A stretch of 59,383 bases of DNA from Chloroflexota bacterium (GTDB taxonomy: Bacteria > Chloroflexota > Anaerolineae > Aggregatilineales > UBA3940), in contig JAADYX010000159.1 of assembly GCA_010092885.1 (NCBI GenBank), positions 91,554 through 150,936 on the forward strand, read 5' to 3'. The notes beneath the pieces are model-generated. The model saw only the letters and a list, made by a program, of their open reading frames with translations. It ran no database searches and was not told the origin of the DNA. Positions 51,397 through 59,163 of the stretch are shown one piece after another. The first letter of the stretch is position 1. Each line of letters opens with the position of its first letter. The position numbers were made by a program, and so were the translations under genes.

Positions 51397-52410
51397 CTAA
51401 ATCGCGAGCCGCATCTGATAGAGTGTACGCAGCAGCCGGAAACCCGATCCACGCAGCATGCTGCTGACCGCTTCACTGATGGTTTCCACTTCCAGCCGGA
51501 CAACACGACTGCGTATCGATGGACTGTACAGCACATAGGACAGCAGGGCGCAGACAGCCTCGGTGTTTTGATACTCAGGATCGACGAAGAGGGTCATCTT
51601 GGTGCGGCTCCACGTTGCTGCCTCCACCCAGAGAACCGCCTGAAACCGATTCGGAGCAGCCGGGTCAATGAGCACCCACCGGTCGCGGCCCGTAGAACGC
51701 GCACCAAGTGGGAAATCTGAGAAGTCTGAGCGTGAAAGGGGTAGGGTCCACGCCATGGCGCCCCGGCGTGCCCGGTTCAGGACAAAATCCATGGCCTCCT
51801 TGAACTCACCCGGTTCACGTCTGCGGATAATCCACTGGTTGGTGACAGGCTGCGGCCGGTGGCCCGTGCGCAGGCTGACGGCCTCCCATTGGGTCAGCTG
51901 CTCGTAACGCTGAAAGCCCAGCGAGTCGTAGAGATAGACCGCGCCCAAATTGTTCGTTTCCACTTGCAGCGCCGCCCACTGCCCACCGAAGCGCCGCGCC
52001 CGGTCCAAGGTGGCATGCATCATGGTGCGCGCAACGCCGCGCCGGCGGTAATCGGGTGCAACAGCCACATTAGCGATCAACCAGCCCGGCCCAAGCACGG
52101 GATGTGCACCGGCCCGGTAAAGGCTGGCATTGCCGATCAATCGCCCTTCGTCTCGCCACACATAGCCTACTCCCGCCCCAACACCGACACCCGGCAGCAG
52201 GGTTTCCAGTGCGCTGAGGATCCAAAGCAGCGGGAAGAATTGTGCCAGGGTCTTCATCTCCCGCACCGCGGCACGCCCCTGTGAATCAAGCCGCCCCGCG
52301 AAACACACCTCAACCAGTTCGGCAATGCCACGCAGATCGCGGCCAATGCTTACGGGCTTTAACCCGGATCGAGCCGGGAGTTCGTCTTGTTTGGTGAGCG
52401 TGGCAGCCAT
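51397..52410 (-). CDS. GNAT-family N-acetyltransferase
   Basis: A 337-residue protein with an N-terminal GNAT domain (about 20-175). The acetyl-CoA loop reads VAPDYRRRGVARTMMHATL (about 118-135), and NNLGAVYLYDSLGFQRYE supplies the C-terminal GNAT motif. The remaining 160 residues may be a second, degenerate GNAT-like domain, as WSRTKMTLFVDPEYQN resembles motif A without a clear loop. The substrate is unknown. It sits between the DUF4097-type gene and the SHOCT gene, 23 bases after the former. Confidence 0.85.
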   Translation of the reverse strand: MAATLTKQDELPARSGLKPVSIGRDLRGIAELVEVCFAGRLDSQGRAAVREMKTLAQFFPLLWILSALETLLPGVGVGAGVGYVWRDEGRLIGNASLYRAGAHPVLGPGWLIANVAVAPDYRRRGVARTMMHATLDRARRFGGQWAALQVETNNLGAVYLYDSLGFQRYEQLTQWEAVSLRTGHRPQPVTNQWIIRRREPGEFKEAMDFVLNRARRGAMAWTLPLSRSDFSDFPLGARSTGRDRWVLIDPAAPNRFQAVLWVEAATWSRTKMTLFVDPEYQNTEAVCALLSYVLYSPSIRSRVVRLEVETISEAVSSMLRGSGFRLLRTLYQMRLAI

Positions 52411-52433
52411 AGCAGTTTCCTCGATACAAACGA

Positions 52434-53651
52434 TCAGTCACCCAGGGCAGCAAGCAGCTGTTCGGCCTCCTGGACACTTATTGTACCGTTTTCTAACATC
52501 TTGAGGACAGCCATTCGCTCTTCCGAGTTAGTCTGTGGATCCTCGTTCACCGTCACGATCACTCCCGGATCCTCAAAAGCGGCTTGCTCAACAAGTGCTT
52601 CAACGCGTTCCTGCGCCTCTTGGACGCGGCGGCGTGCGATGTTCAGCTTGCGCTCCACCCGTTCGCGTATCCGGCCGCCCATCCCTGTCAGAATGGTATC
52701 CAAACGGGACATCTGTTCGTCCATCTGCTCGGAAAGGCTGCTGAGCTCCTCGGTCAGTTCCTCATCAAGCGGGCTGTGATACTCATCGTCTACCGCGTAT
52801 CCGCCGCGCTGAGTGACGATCACCGGGCCGAATGGTCTCAGTTCCACAGTGGCTGCACCGGTGCCAAGCGTCACAATCGTGGATTCGCCCTCTTCGTGAG
52901 CCTGCATATGGTTGTCAAGGTTCAGGTCGGTCGAGTGGGGCATCACAATGCGGACGTTGGCTCCGGCTGGCACCCGGATGCGCGTGGTGCCCCGCACCTC
53001 AAACTCATACATCGCCCCCGGGTTGAATTCGGTACGCAGCGTCAGATCACCATGGACCTGAGCAATGCGAGCACCGGCCGGTGCAGTGCGGATCACGGCA
53101 TCGCCATGTACGGCATTGACGGCGATCAGACCGTCAACCGAGCGCAGGCGGAGGTTCCCATGGATTTCTTCAGCCGTCACATCCCCTCCGATGTACGCTG
53201 CCTGCACATCACCGGACACGTGGCTAAAGGCGATAGACCGCACATATTTGGCTTGAACATCATCATTCACATCTTGAACAGTCACCAGCCCGGCAATATG
53301 TTTGAGGCGAACCCCGCTGTGAACATCGCCGTTAATCGCCACTTCGCCACAGTGCCGAATGATCGCTTCGCCAGAGACGTACTCCTCTATGGTCAGGCTG
53401 CCCTCGACATACTTGGCCAGCAGGTTCCCGCTAACTGCCTGCACCCGGACACGCCCACTGTGAGGCAGGCGGACCATCGCCTGCTCGGCAAGGTCTGTCA
53501 CAGACACAGATGCCCCTTCAACCATGAACGTAGCCGCTTGCCCTGCATCAATATCCACCTTGCTACGGTCAGAGCCGCGCACTTCAAGGTCTGCGGGACA
53601 GTGCCCCAGGCTGACAAATGGCTCCAGCCCTAATTCGAATTGTTCTCCCAT
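52434..53651 (-). CDS. DUF4097-like beta-helix protein with coiled coil and SHOCT-like C-terminus
   Basis: A 405-residue protein. Residues 15-285 are short repeated strands (VSGNLLAKYVEGSLTIEEY, VHSGVRLKHIAGLVTVQDV), the beta-helical DUF4097 type used in adhesin-like or envelope-stress proteins. A long charged coiled coil follows (about 300-365; ERKLNIARRRVQEAQERVEA). The last 28 residues, SEERMAVLKMLENGTISVQE and on, are SHOCT-like. No signal peptide is seen, so it is probably cytosolic. The ATG at 53651 has GGAG upstream. It follows the DUF2089 gene by 15 bases. A relation to LiaX/YvlB is likely but not proven. Confidence 0.75.
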   Translation of the reverse strand: MGEQFELGLEPFVSLGHCPADLEVRGSDRSKVDIDAGQAATFMVEGASVSVTDLAEQAMVRLPHSGRVRVQAVSGNLLAKYVEGSLTIEEYVSGEAIIRHCGEVAINGDVHSGVRLKHIAGLVTVQDVNDDVQAKYVRSIAFSHVSGDVQAAYIGGDVTAEEIHGNLRLRSVDGLIAVNAVHGDAVIRTAPAGARIAQVHGDLTLRTEFNPGAMYEFEVRGTTRIRVPAGANVRIVMPHSTDLNLDNHMQAHEEGESTIVTLGTGAATVELRPFGPVIVTQRGGYAVDDEYHSPLDEELTEELSSLSEQMDEQMSRLDTILTGMGGRIRERVERKLNIARRRVQEAQERVEALVEQAAFEDPGVIVTVNEDPQTNSEERMAVLKMLENGTISVQEAEQLLAALGD

Positions 53652-53666
53652 TTCAATCTCCAATCT

Positions 53667-54047
53667 TCATGTGCCGCGCAGCAGATCAACAGCCTCTTCT
53701 GAGGTGATCTCTCCTGCATCCAAACGGTCAAGGATGGCGCGCCGGTCTGCTTCTGTGAGGGTAGGGGGGTGGGTCTCATCGACTTCATACCCCATCGCGC
53801 GGATCACATCACGCAGCCGGGCCCGGACCGTCGGGTAGGAAATCCCCAGTTCGGCCTCCACCCGCTTGATCGTGCCCTCGCAGCGAATGAACGTCTCAAC
53901 GAATGCCATTTGTTCCGGGGTAAGCCGGTAGAGTGGGCTGAGTTCAAACCAGCCTTCCACCCGGCTGTCACATTGCTTGCAGCGATACTGCGTCACAACG
54001 ACCTCACCTGCACAAATCGGGCAGCGGCCCGACATCGAATAGGCCAT
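53667..54047 (-). CDS. DUF2089-family zinc-ribbon regulator
   Basis: A 126-residue protein. An N-terminal zinc ribbon (Cys9-x2-Cys12 and Cys23-x2-Cys26) precedes a helix-turn-helix (LTPEQMAFVETFIRCEGTIK, then LGISYPTVRARLRDVI), typical of DUF2089 proteins, which are often sigma- or regulator-like. The C-terminus RRAILDRLDAGEITSEEAVD is again the SHOCT-like module. AGGAGG is 6 bases from the ATG. It heads the operon of DUF4097, GNAT and SHOCT genes. A strong inverted repeat lies at its promoter, so autoregulation is plausible. Confidence 0.85.
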   Translation of the reverse strand: MAYSMSGRCPICAGEVVVTQYRCKQCDSRVEGWFELSPLYRLTPEQMAFVETFIRCEGTIKRVEAELGISYPTVRARLRDVIRAMGYEVDETHPPTLTEADRRAILDRLDAGEITSEEAVDLLRGT

Positions 54048-54057
54048 ACCATCCTCC

Positions 54058-54094
54058 TTTTTAATATCGTAGTGCGCTCTATTAAAAAAGTCAA
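54058..54094 (-). promoter_or_regulatory. Promoter and operator of the DUF2089 operon
   Basis: Minus-strand TTGACT (-35, 54094-54089), 17-base spacer, TACGAT (-10, 54071-54066). A perfect 9-base inverted repeat, TTTTTAATA (54058-54066) and TATTAAAAA (54080-54088) with 13 bases between, covers the spacer and -10, as an operator would. It stands out as AT-rich in a GC-rich region. Confidence 0.6.
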
Positions 54095-54116
54095 TATCAC
54101 AGTTGAGAAAGTGGAT

Positions 54117-54329
54117 TTACTCGCGCTCCGGCTTGAATGTTTTCTCACCGCGAGTGATGGTCCGGATGCGGCGTTCGAGCTTCTGGCGCGGCAGCATGAT
54201 CATGCGCTGGCAGCCCTTGCAGCGCAGTCCAATATCCGCGCCAAGCCGGTATACTTGCCAGGCATTGGTGCCACACGCATGTGGCTTCTTGAGGGTCAAC
54301 ACGTCATCTATTTCTAAATGTATGGGCAT
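54117..54329 (-). CDS. DUF951 family protein
   Basis: A 70-residue member of DUF951, a small conserved family of unknown function common in Firmicutes and Chloroflexota. The signature is visible: LEIDDVLTLKKPHACGTNAW, then GADIGLRCKGCQRMIMLPR. Cys19, Cys37 and Cys40 may bind a metal. The basic C-terminus could bind nucleic acid. GGAGC precedes the ATG. It starts 15 bases after the tyrosine recombinase stop and is probably co-transcribed with it. Confidence 0.85.
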   Translation of the reverse strand: MPIHLEIDDVLTLKKPHACGTNAWQVYRLGADIGLRCKGCQRMIMLPRQKLERRIRTITRGEKTFKPERE

Positions 54330-54344
54330 ATCGTGCTCCAGCAG

Positions 54345-55274
54345 TCAGACTTGCAGCGGATTGTAGTCCACGGCGTTGTCGTCCAGATCAAGACCCTCAC
54401 CGATATAGTCGCTTGTGGTCTGCGGATTGGAATGGCCAAGCATAAGCTGCACCTGTTCAATGCTGGCACCGCCCCGACGCGCCAACAGGGCCGCGGTACG
54501 GCGGAGGTCGTGCGGTTTGACAGGCGGCAGATCGGCCTCCTCCGTATAGACATTGATCAGCTTGTAGATAGCGTGCGCCGACATCCCATCACGTTCAACT
54601 AACACACGGCCATCCTTGGTGATAGGCACAAAAACCGTGCGTGTGGCATCAGCTGGATCCATGCCGGCCTCATCGGCCCACGCCATAAGGATCTCCCATA
54701 ACCACGCTGGCAGTTTGATGGTCCGGATGCGCCCGTGCTTCCCCTTCAGGTTGGCGATAACCTTATGCCCTTCGATCTCGGTGATGTGCCCCCATGTCAG
54801 GGTACAGATCTCCGACCGGCGCAGTCCGGTGATCATCAACAACCCGATGATAGCAGTATCCCGCAACCCCTTTGGGGTGGTCTTGCCGGGTGCCTGCAGC
54901 AAGATCCGGGCCTGTTTGCGTGAGAGGCGCATACCCTGTACACGCCCTCTGACTCGCGGCGTGTTGACCAGATCAAACTGCGACAGGTAAACAGCCAACG
55001 CCGGTTCAATCGCAGCCGCCGTCCGTACCAATCCCTTGACTGTGTTCAGGTGTGCCTGTATGGAGCGAGGGGCCAGGTCGCGCTCCTCATGCAGATAGGC
55101 CACATAGCCCTTAAGCTGGCTCAAGAACGGCCTTTGTTCACTGTCGGCATACCACGTCAGGAACGAGTCGATCCGGCTGCCGTATGCGCGACGTGTATTG
55201 CGTGAAAGGCCAGCCAGGTAGGTTTGCTTTGCTTGCTGAAGTGTGTCATAGGTTGGGTATGGTTGTTCGCTCAT
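54345..55274 (-). CDS. Tyrosine recombinase (XerC/D or integrase type)
   Basis: A 309-residue site-specific recombinase. An N-terminal SAM-like DNA-binding domain (about 10-100) precedes the catalytic domain with Arg152 (TGLRRSEI), Lys179 region (LKGKHGRIRTIKLP), His255 and Arg258 (PHDLRRT), His281 (MLGHSNP) and Tyr290 (TTSDYIGE). All catalytic residues are present. Length fits XerC/XerD or small integrases. No phage genes, att repeats or dif-like site were recognised nearby. Its 5' end overlaps the divergent membrane gene by 16 bases. Confidence 0.92.
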   Translation of the reverse strand: MSEQPYPTYDTLQQAKQTYLAGLSRNTRRAYGSRIDSFLTWYADSEQRPFLSQLKGYVAYLHEERDLAPRSIQAHLNTVKGLVRTAAAIEPALAVYLSQFDLVNTPRVRGRVQGMRLSRKQARILLQAPGKTTPKGLRDTAIIGLLMITGLRRSEICTLTWGHITEIEGHKVIANLKGKHGRIRTIKLPAWLWEILMAWADEAGMDPADATRTVFVPITKDGRVLVERDGMSAHAIYKLINVYTEEADLPPVKPHDLRRTAALLARRGGASIEQVQLMLGHSNPQTTSDYIGEGLDLDDNAVDYNPLQV

Positions 55275-56851
55275 GGGTCATCTTGATTGCATATGTGGGT
55301 GCTGCCTGTAGTCTAACATGGCCGCTGATCTCTGTCGCCCCAACGCATCTGCCACTCGGCACAGAGACAAGCGCAACCGTCCCTCTGTTCAATTTGTGGA
55401 CTCTGCGCTGGACGGCAGCCAATCTCGGCACGGCAGGCTACTGGCACGCACCGATCTTCTATCCGGCAGAGGGTGCCTTCGCGTTTTCAGAACCCCAGCT
55501 CCCGACGGGTCTGGCCTTTGCGGTTCTGCAGTGGATCACCAACAATCCTATCCTGAGCTACAATCTGCTCCTGCTGCTCATTCTGACTCTAAATGGGTGG
55601 GCATTCTATCATTTCGGCAAGGCCAGAGACATCCCCGAGGGAGCCGCCGTACTGGCTGGCATTCTCGGGATAGGCCTACCGTTTGTATTCAATGAGCTGG
55701 GTGTTCTCCAACTGACCGTACTCTTCCCTGCTGTGTTCGCTGCGCGCACTGTGACACGCATGGCAGCCGAACCTTCGACGGACAAAGGGCTCACGCTCGG
55801 CCTGTGGATCGCGTTGACTTATCTAATGACCGGCTATTACGGTCTGATGCTCGTACTCCTGCTGCCCGTTTTCACGGCAGGTGTGGTCCGGTTTGAGGCG
55901 CTTGACCGGAGGCATTTCCTGGCAGTCGGATTGAGTCTCGGTGCTGCGACTCTGATGATCGCGCCGGTGGCCACCATCCAGGCCACACATACCCAGCAGT
56001 TCACGCGCAGCGAAGAGTCCATCCAACGCAACAGTGCCGAGTTGGCCAACTACACACAGCCTGATGATGCAGCCCTGCGTGCTCACGTCCTCCCGACTCA
56101 GCCCCCAGATGGGCAGCCATTATATCCTGGCACGGTGCTGCTCCTGCTGGCTGCCGTCGGCGCGATCTGCCATGCAGACCGGCGGATGGCCGGATTTCTC
56201 GTTGTCGGAGCCGTGCTCGCCCTGCTGCTCAGCCTCGGACTCAATCTACGCCTTGGGGTGTGGAGGCCATACGCGCTCCTCATCGATATCATGCCAGGCT
56301 TCGACCGGCTGCGCAGCCCGTTCCGGTTTGCGGCCTTTGTGCAGCTCTTCCTACTGATGCTCGCCACGCTCGGCCTTGATGTTCTATGGCAGCAGCGTTT
56401 CGGTCCTGCATTGTGCCTGCTGCTCGTCATGGCGGGCACCCTTGAGACTGCTCGTGTTCCGCTCCAGATGGAGGCCGTACCCGAGCTCCAACCGGATTGG
56501 GCAGAGCGGCTGCCAGCTGATGCGGTAGTCGCCCTGATCCCCTTTCCAAACAGCGGACGAACGCCAGCCTATGAGCAAACAGCCCTTGCCATGAACCAGG
56601 CTTTTGGTGTGCCGATGGTCAACGGGTATTCGGGGTTCTTTCCAACAGGGTACCGGCTTTTATTTGACAGCATGGAGTCATTCCCGGACGGCTTCACTTC
56701 AAGCCGGTTGCAGCGCACCGGTGTGACCTACCTGGCTGTGGATTCCGATTGGCTGAGCGTTGAAAGGCATGAAATCCTGCACGAGCTGGGGTTTGAGCTG
56801 GTCTTTGCGGATACGGACCGCGCGCTCTACGTCTTTGATCAATCTCCCTGA
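55259..56851 (+). CDS. Polytopic membrane protein, GT-C-like
   Basis: A 530-residue protein with 10-12 hydrophobic segments and a C-terminal soluble part (about 390-530). The first large loop FNLWTLRWTAANL and FYPAEGAFAFSEPQ recalls GT-C membrane glycosyltransferases and YfhO-like proteins, which use lipid-linked sugars. A clear catalytic Asp pair was not identified. The ATG at 55259 precedes a good signal-anchor helix; the open frame extends to 55184 inside the recombinase gene. It is divergent from, and overlaps, the recombinase start by 16 bases. Function is a guess. Confidence 0.65.
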   Translation: MVVRSWVILIAYVGAACSLTWPLISVAPTHLPLGTETSATVPLFNLWTLRWTAANLGTAGYWHAPIFYPAEGAFAFSEPQLPTGLAFAVLQWITNNPILSYNLLLLLILTLNGWAFYHFGKARDIPEGAAVLAGILGIGLPFVFNELGVLQLTVLFPAVFAARTVTRMAAEPSTDKGLTLGLWIALTYLMTGYYGLMLVLLLPVFTAGVVRFEALDRRHFLAVGLSLGAATLMIAPVATIQATHTQQFTRSEESIQRNSAELANYTQPDDAALRAHVLPTQPPDGQPLYPGTVLLLLAAVGAICHADRRMAGFLVVGAVLALLLSLGLNLRLGVWRPYALLIDIMPGFDRLRSPFRFAAFVQLFLLMLATLGLDVLWQQRFGPALCLLLVMAGTLETARVPLQMEAVPELQPDWAERLPADAVVALIPFPNSGRTPAYEQTALAMNQAFGVPMVNGYSGFFPTGYRLLFDSMESFPDGFTSSRLQRTGVTYLAVDSDWLSVERHEILHELGFELVFADTDRALYVFDQSP

Positions 56852-56888
56852 ATTGAGACGCTATGTAGATCGTATTAACCGTAGAGGC

Positions 56889-57072
56889 GTGGAAACTGCG
56901 GAAAGCCCCAATACATGGGGATCCTCGTGTGGAAAGTTTGCGGAGAGTTTTCCACAGTGTGGAAACTCGTATGTAAGAGCAGGGGGAGGTTTCCGCAGGA
57001 TCGCGGTTTTCCGCAAAGATTGGGCGCACGTTTCCGCAAGGTCTCCGCAGCGTTTCTACGACTCTTTCCGCG
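56889..57072. repeat. Cluster of DnaA-box-like repeats (TTTCCRCA)
   Basis: The gap between the convergent membrane and sulfotransferase genes (56852-57055) is packed with one short motif. TGYGGAAA-type copies lie at about 56889, 56897, 56928, 56940 (imperfect) and 56958. TTTCCRCA-type copies lie at 56949, 56990, 57008, 57031, 57042 (imperfect), 57052 (imperfect) and 57065. The orientation switches near the middle, giving global inverted symmetry. TTTTCCACA at 56948-56956 fits the relaxed DnaA-box consensus TTWTNCACA, and with TGTGGAAAC forms the near-palindrome GAGTTTTCCACA/GTGTGGAAACTC (56945-56968). Another small hairpin, CCCCA/TGGGG, lies at 56906-56920. Several spacings are near 10-11 bases. 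The role is unknown. Confidence 0.7.
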
Positions 57073-58012
57073 AACCGGCAGGCAGCATCACCCGTGCGCC
57101 ACGACGCAGCCAACGCACCCGATTGGCAAAGGCGAACCGGTAGGCCTCACGCAGGGCCAGGCCCGCCGTTTCAACAGGGCTGGCGGCCTGAGCCTGCCAG
57201 CCGAAGCGCAGTGGGTAGCCCAGATACCCCAGATAGTCCCGGGTGGCGTACTCAAACAATTCGATCTCGCGTTGGGTAAGGCGCTTCTCCCAGCGGGTTG
57301 CCCGGCTCGGATCGGGCTTCTGTCCGACAAGTTCATGCTGGCTGGCGGTATAAGCGGGGACTTGGAAGCCCGCTGCCTCCAGCATGGCAGGCTGGAGGTC
57401 CAGCTCCGCGAACTGACATATGGCCTGCAGTGTCGATTGCGGGTCGGTGACCAGGCCCTCGTAGTGAACGCGCAAGACGCGCTCAGGATAGGTGTGTTCA
57501 AGCGCCAGGCCGTAAGAGACGTATTCAACCCACCAGTGTGCCGCCCGGAGAATGGTATTCGGCCCCCAATCCAATGGCATGATCGAAGCGGCCACACCAC
57601 GCCCATCGCGCACGATATGCAGCAGCTTCGCTTGGGGGAACAACTCAAAGAGCATGGTCGCGTAGGTGGCGTTCTCCGGCGTGTGGTCCACCCAGATTTC
57701 AGCCTGATCCTTCCCGACTTGGCGAGCATAAAGAGCAGCCAACCAGTTGAGCAAACCAGCATAGCTCGTGATATGGTCCGGCAAAGGCGGCGGATCAACC
57801 TCCCAAATCTTGAAGCGAAAGCTGTCTTTGATCCGGGCGTAGGCCTCATCTACGTCAAACGCATTCAGATTACCGCCAAGGCTGCGCAGTGCGGTTTGCT
57901 TGAAGTGTGACTCCGGGGTGCTGATGGCCCGACTGTGCCCGCCGAGCATCGACCCAAGCAAGGTTGTCCCGCTGCGGCTGCACCCACCGATGAATATCTG
58001 CCGCTCGATCAT
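57056..58012 (-). CDS. Sulfotransferase-family protein
   Basis: A 318-residue PAPS-dependent sulfotransferase fold. The 5'-phosphosulfate loop GGCSRSGTTLL lies at residues 9-19, and the 3'-phosphate motif IVRDGRGVAAS near 132-142. The Arg/Ser pattern fits sulfotransferases acting on carbohydrates or lipids. The ATG overlaps the flippase-like gene stop by 4 bases (ATGA). Its 3' end runs into the repeat cluster. Together with the flippase-like and glycosyltransferase genes it suggests an envelope glycan pathway. Confidence 0.88.
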   Translation of the reverse strand: MIERQIFIGGCSRSGTTLLGSMLGGHSRAISTPESHFKQTALRSLGGNLNAFDVDEAYARIKDSFRFKIWEVDPPPLPDHITSYAGLLNWLAALYARQVGKDQAEIWVDHTPENATYATMLFELFPQAKLLHIVRDGRGVAASIMPLDWGPNTILRAAHWWVEYVSYGLALEHTYPERVLRVHYEGLVTDPQSTLQAICQFAELDLQPAMLEAAGFQVPAYTASQHELVGQKPDPSRATRWEKRLTQREIELFEYATRDYLGYLGYPLRFGWQAQAASPVETAGLALREAYRFAFANRVRWLRRGARVMLPAGSRKES

Positions 58013-58995
58013 GGGCTTGCCTGTTCCACCAGGTCACGTGTGCCACGGATCAGAGAGATGACGCCACCAAGCAGCCCAACACCAATCCGAAGGATGTTGA
58101 ACAAGATTGCCAGTGCAACAGGCTGACCGGCCCCAACACCGACAATGGTACCAAAAAGCAGATTGTACATATATTCGCGAACCCCAATCCCGTTAAAGGA
58201 CAGCGGAAGCAGGTTGACAATGCTAACCACCGGCACAAATACCAGATAGTAAGCAATGGGAATATCCATGCCGAGTGACAGGCCAAGCAAGTAGTTGACC
58301 AACACCAGGGCCCCCGTGAAAGGCAGTGAGGTCAGCACACCGGCGGCTATGGTACGCATGTCGTAGGCCTTCAGTGCCGCATCGAACTTGCGAACGGTCT
58401 TGTGTCCGGTCACCCGCCGCAAAAAAGGCAAATGATCCGCGAGCCAGTCGAGCAGATCGGCCCGCAGCAGGGCTCCACCGACCAGGATCGCCAGCGACAC
58501 GCCGCCGATCACGGCCAGCACCCACAGAGGCACAAGCATTGGTGGGATGAGCACAACCACCAGCGCGATCAGGGAGGTGCCTAGCAAACCAACCAGCCGC
58601 TCAGCCACCACACTCGTGACAGCCTGTTCGGTTTGGCTGGATCGGCGGCTGAGTTCAATGGCCTTTACCACGTCACCCCCGAACCCGCTCGGCAGAAACG
58701 TATCCCAGAAGAACCCCAACAAGTAGAGACGAGCAAGTTCAAAAAGGCCGACATCTATATCCATGGGGCGCAGCATCACCCGCCAACGCGCCGCACGGAT
58801 CAACACGGAGCTCAGATAAACCAAAGCACCCAGACCGTACAACCATGGGTTGACATCGGCCAGCCGAGCGAGCACCTCACTGAGCCCAACCCGTGACAGG
58901 ATGAAGGCCAGTATCGCAATGCTGAAAACGATTCGCAGGATGCTGCCCAAGCGTTTGCGCCCGGCTCGGTTTTGCGCCGTTTCTTCGCTGCTCAT
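58009..58995 (-). CDS. Lysylphosphatidylglycerol synthase TM-like protein (AglD/UPF0104)
   Basis: A 328-residue membrane protein with about eight helices, of the LPG synthase TM-region family, found in MprF and in AglD-like transferases or lipid flippases. Signature strings include RAARWRVMLRP (about 68-78), FLPSGFGGDVVKAIEL (about 99-114) and LLPLSFNGIGVREY (about 265). It lacks the soluble lysine-transfer domain of MprF, so a flippase or glycosyl transfer role is more likely. Overlaps with its neighbours on both sides indicate an operon. Confidence 0.88.
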   Translation of the reverse strand: MSSEETAQNRAGRKRLGSILRIVFSIAILAFILSRVGLSEVLARLADVNPWLYGLGALVYLSSVLIRAARWRVMLRPMDIDVGLFELARLYLLGFFWDTFLPSGFGGDVVKAIELSRRSSQTEQAVTSVVAERLVGLLGTSLIALVVVLIPPMLVPLWVLAVIGGVSLAILVGGALLRADLLDWLADHLPFLRRVTGHKTVRKFDAALKAYDMRTIAAGVLTSLPFTGALVLVNYLLGLSLGMDIPIAYYLVFVPVVSIVNLLPLSFNGIGVREYMYNLLFGTIVGVGAGQPVALAILFNILRIGVGLLGGVISLIRGTRDLVEQASP

Positions 58996-59153
58996 TCTTC
59001 CTCATCTTCGGATTCGAGGTTCATATAATCGAGTTCAGGCGGATGCAGCCGAACCACCTCCAACGCGGAATGGCACTCCTGACAGGTCACCGGAGCCCCC
59101 AGCTCCACCGTCTCACTGAGGTAGATCGGGGCGAGACATTCAGGGCAGCGCAC
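58992..59153 (-). CDS. LysW-like zinc-ribbon protein
   Basis: A 53-residue protein, with GTG at 59153 chosen because it gives the usual LysW start (MRCPEC). A zinc ribbon Cys3-x2-Cys6 and Cys24-x2-Cys27 is followed by SALEVVRLHPPELDY, as in the amino-group carrier LysW of the AAA lysine pathway. The C-terminus is ESEDEEE, not the EDWGE that carries the substrate in LysW, so a carrier role is doubtful. No lysine genes are near. The stop overlaps the flippase-like ATG. An upstream AGGAGG lies within the preceding gene. Confidence 0.65.
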   Translation of the reverse strand: MRCPECLAPIYLSETVELGAPVTCQECHSALEVVRLHPPELDYMNLESEDEEE

Positions 59154-59163
59154 TTTCCGGCGA

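Noticed and set aside
54345-55274. Tyrosine recombinase as evidence of a prophage or integrative element
   Set aside because: No phage, transfer or attachment-site signs are adjacent, and the tRNA is 12 kb away with its 3' end intact. A host-type recombinase is as likely.
56852-57072. CRISPR array
   Set aside because: The copies are 8-9 bases, change orientation, and have irregular spacing with no equal spacers. They are not CRISPR repeats.
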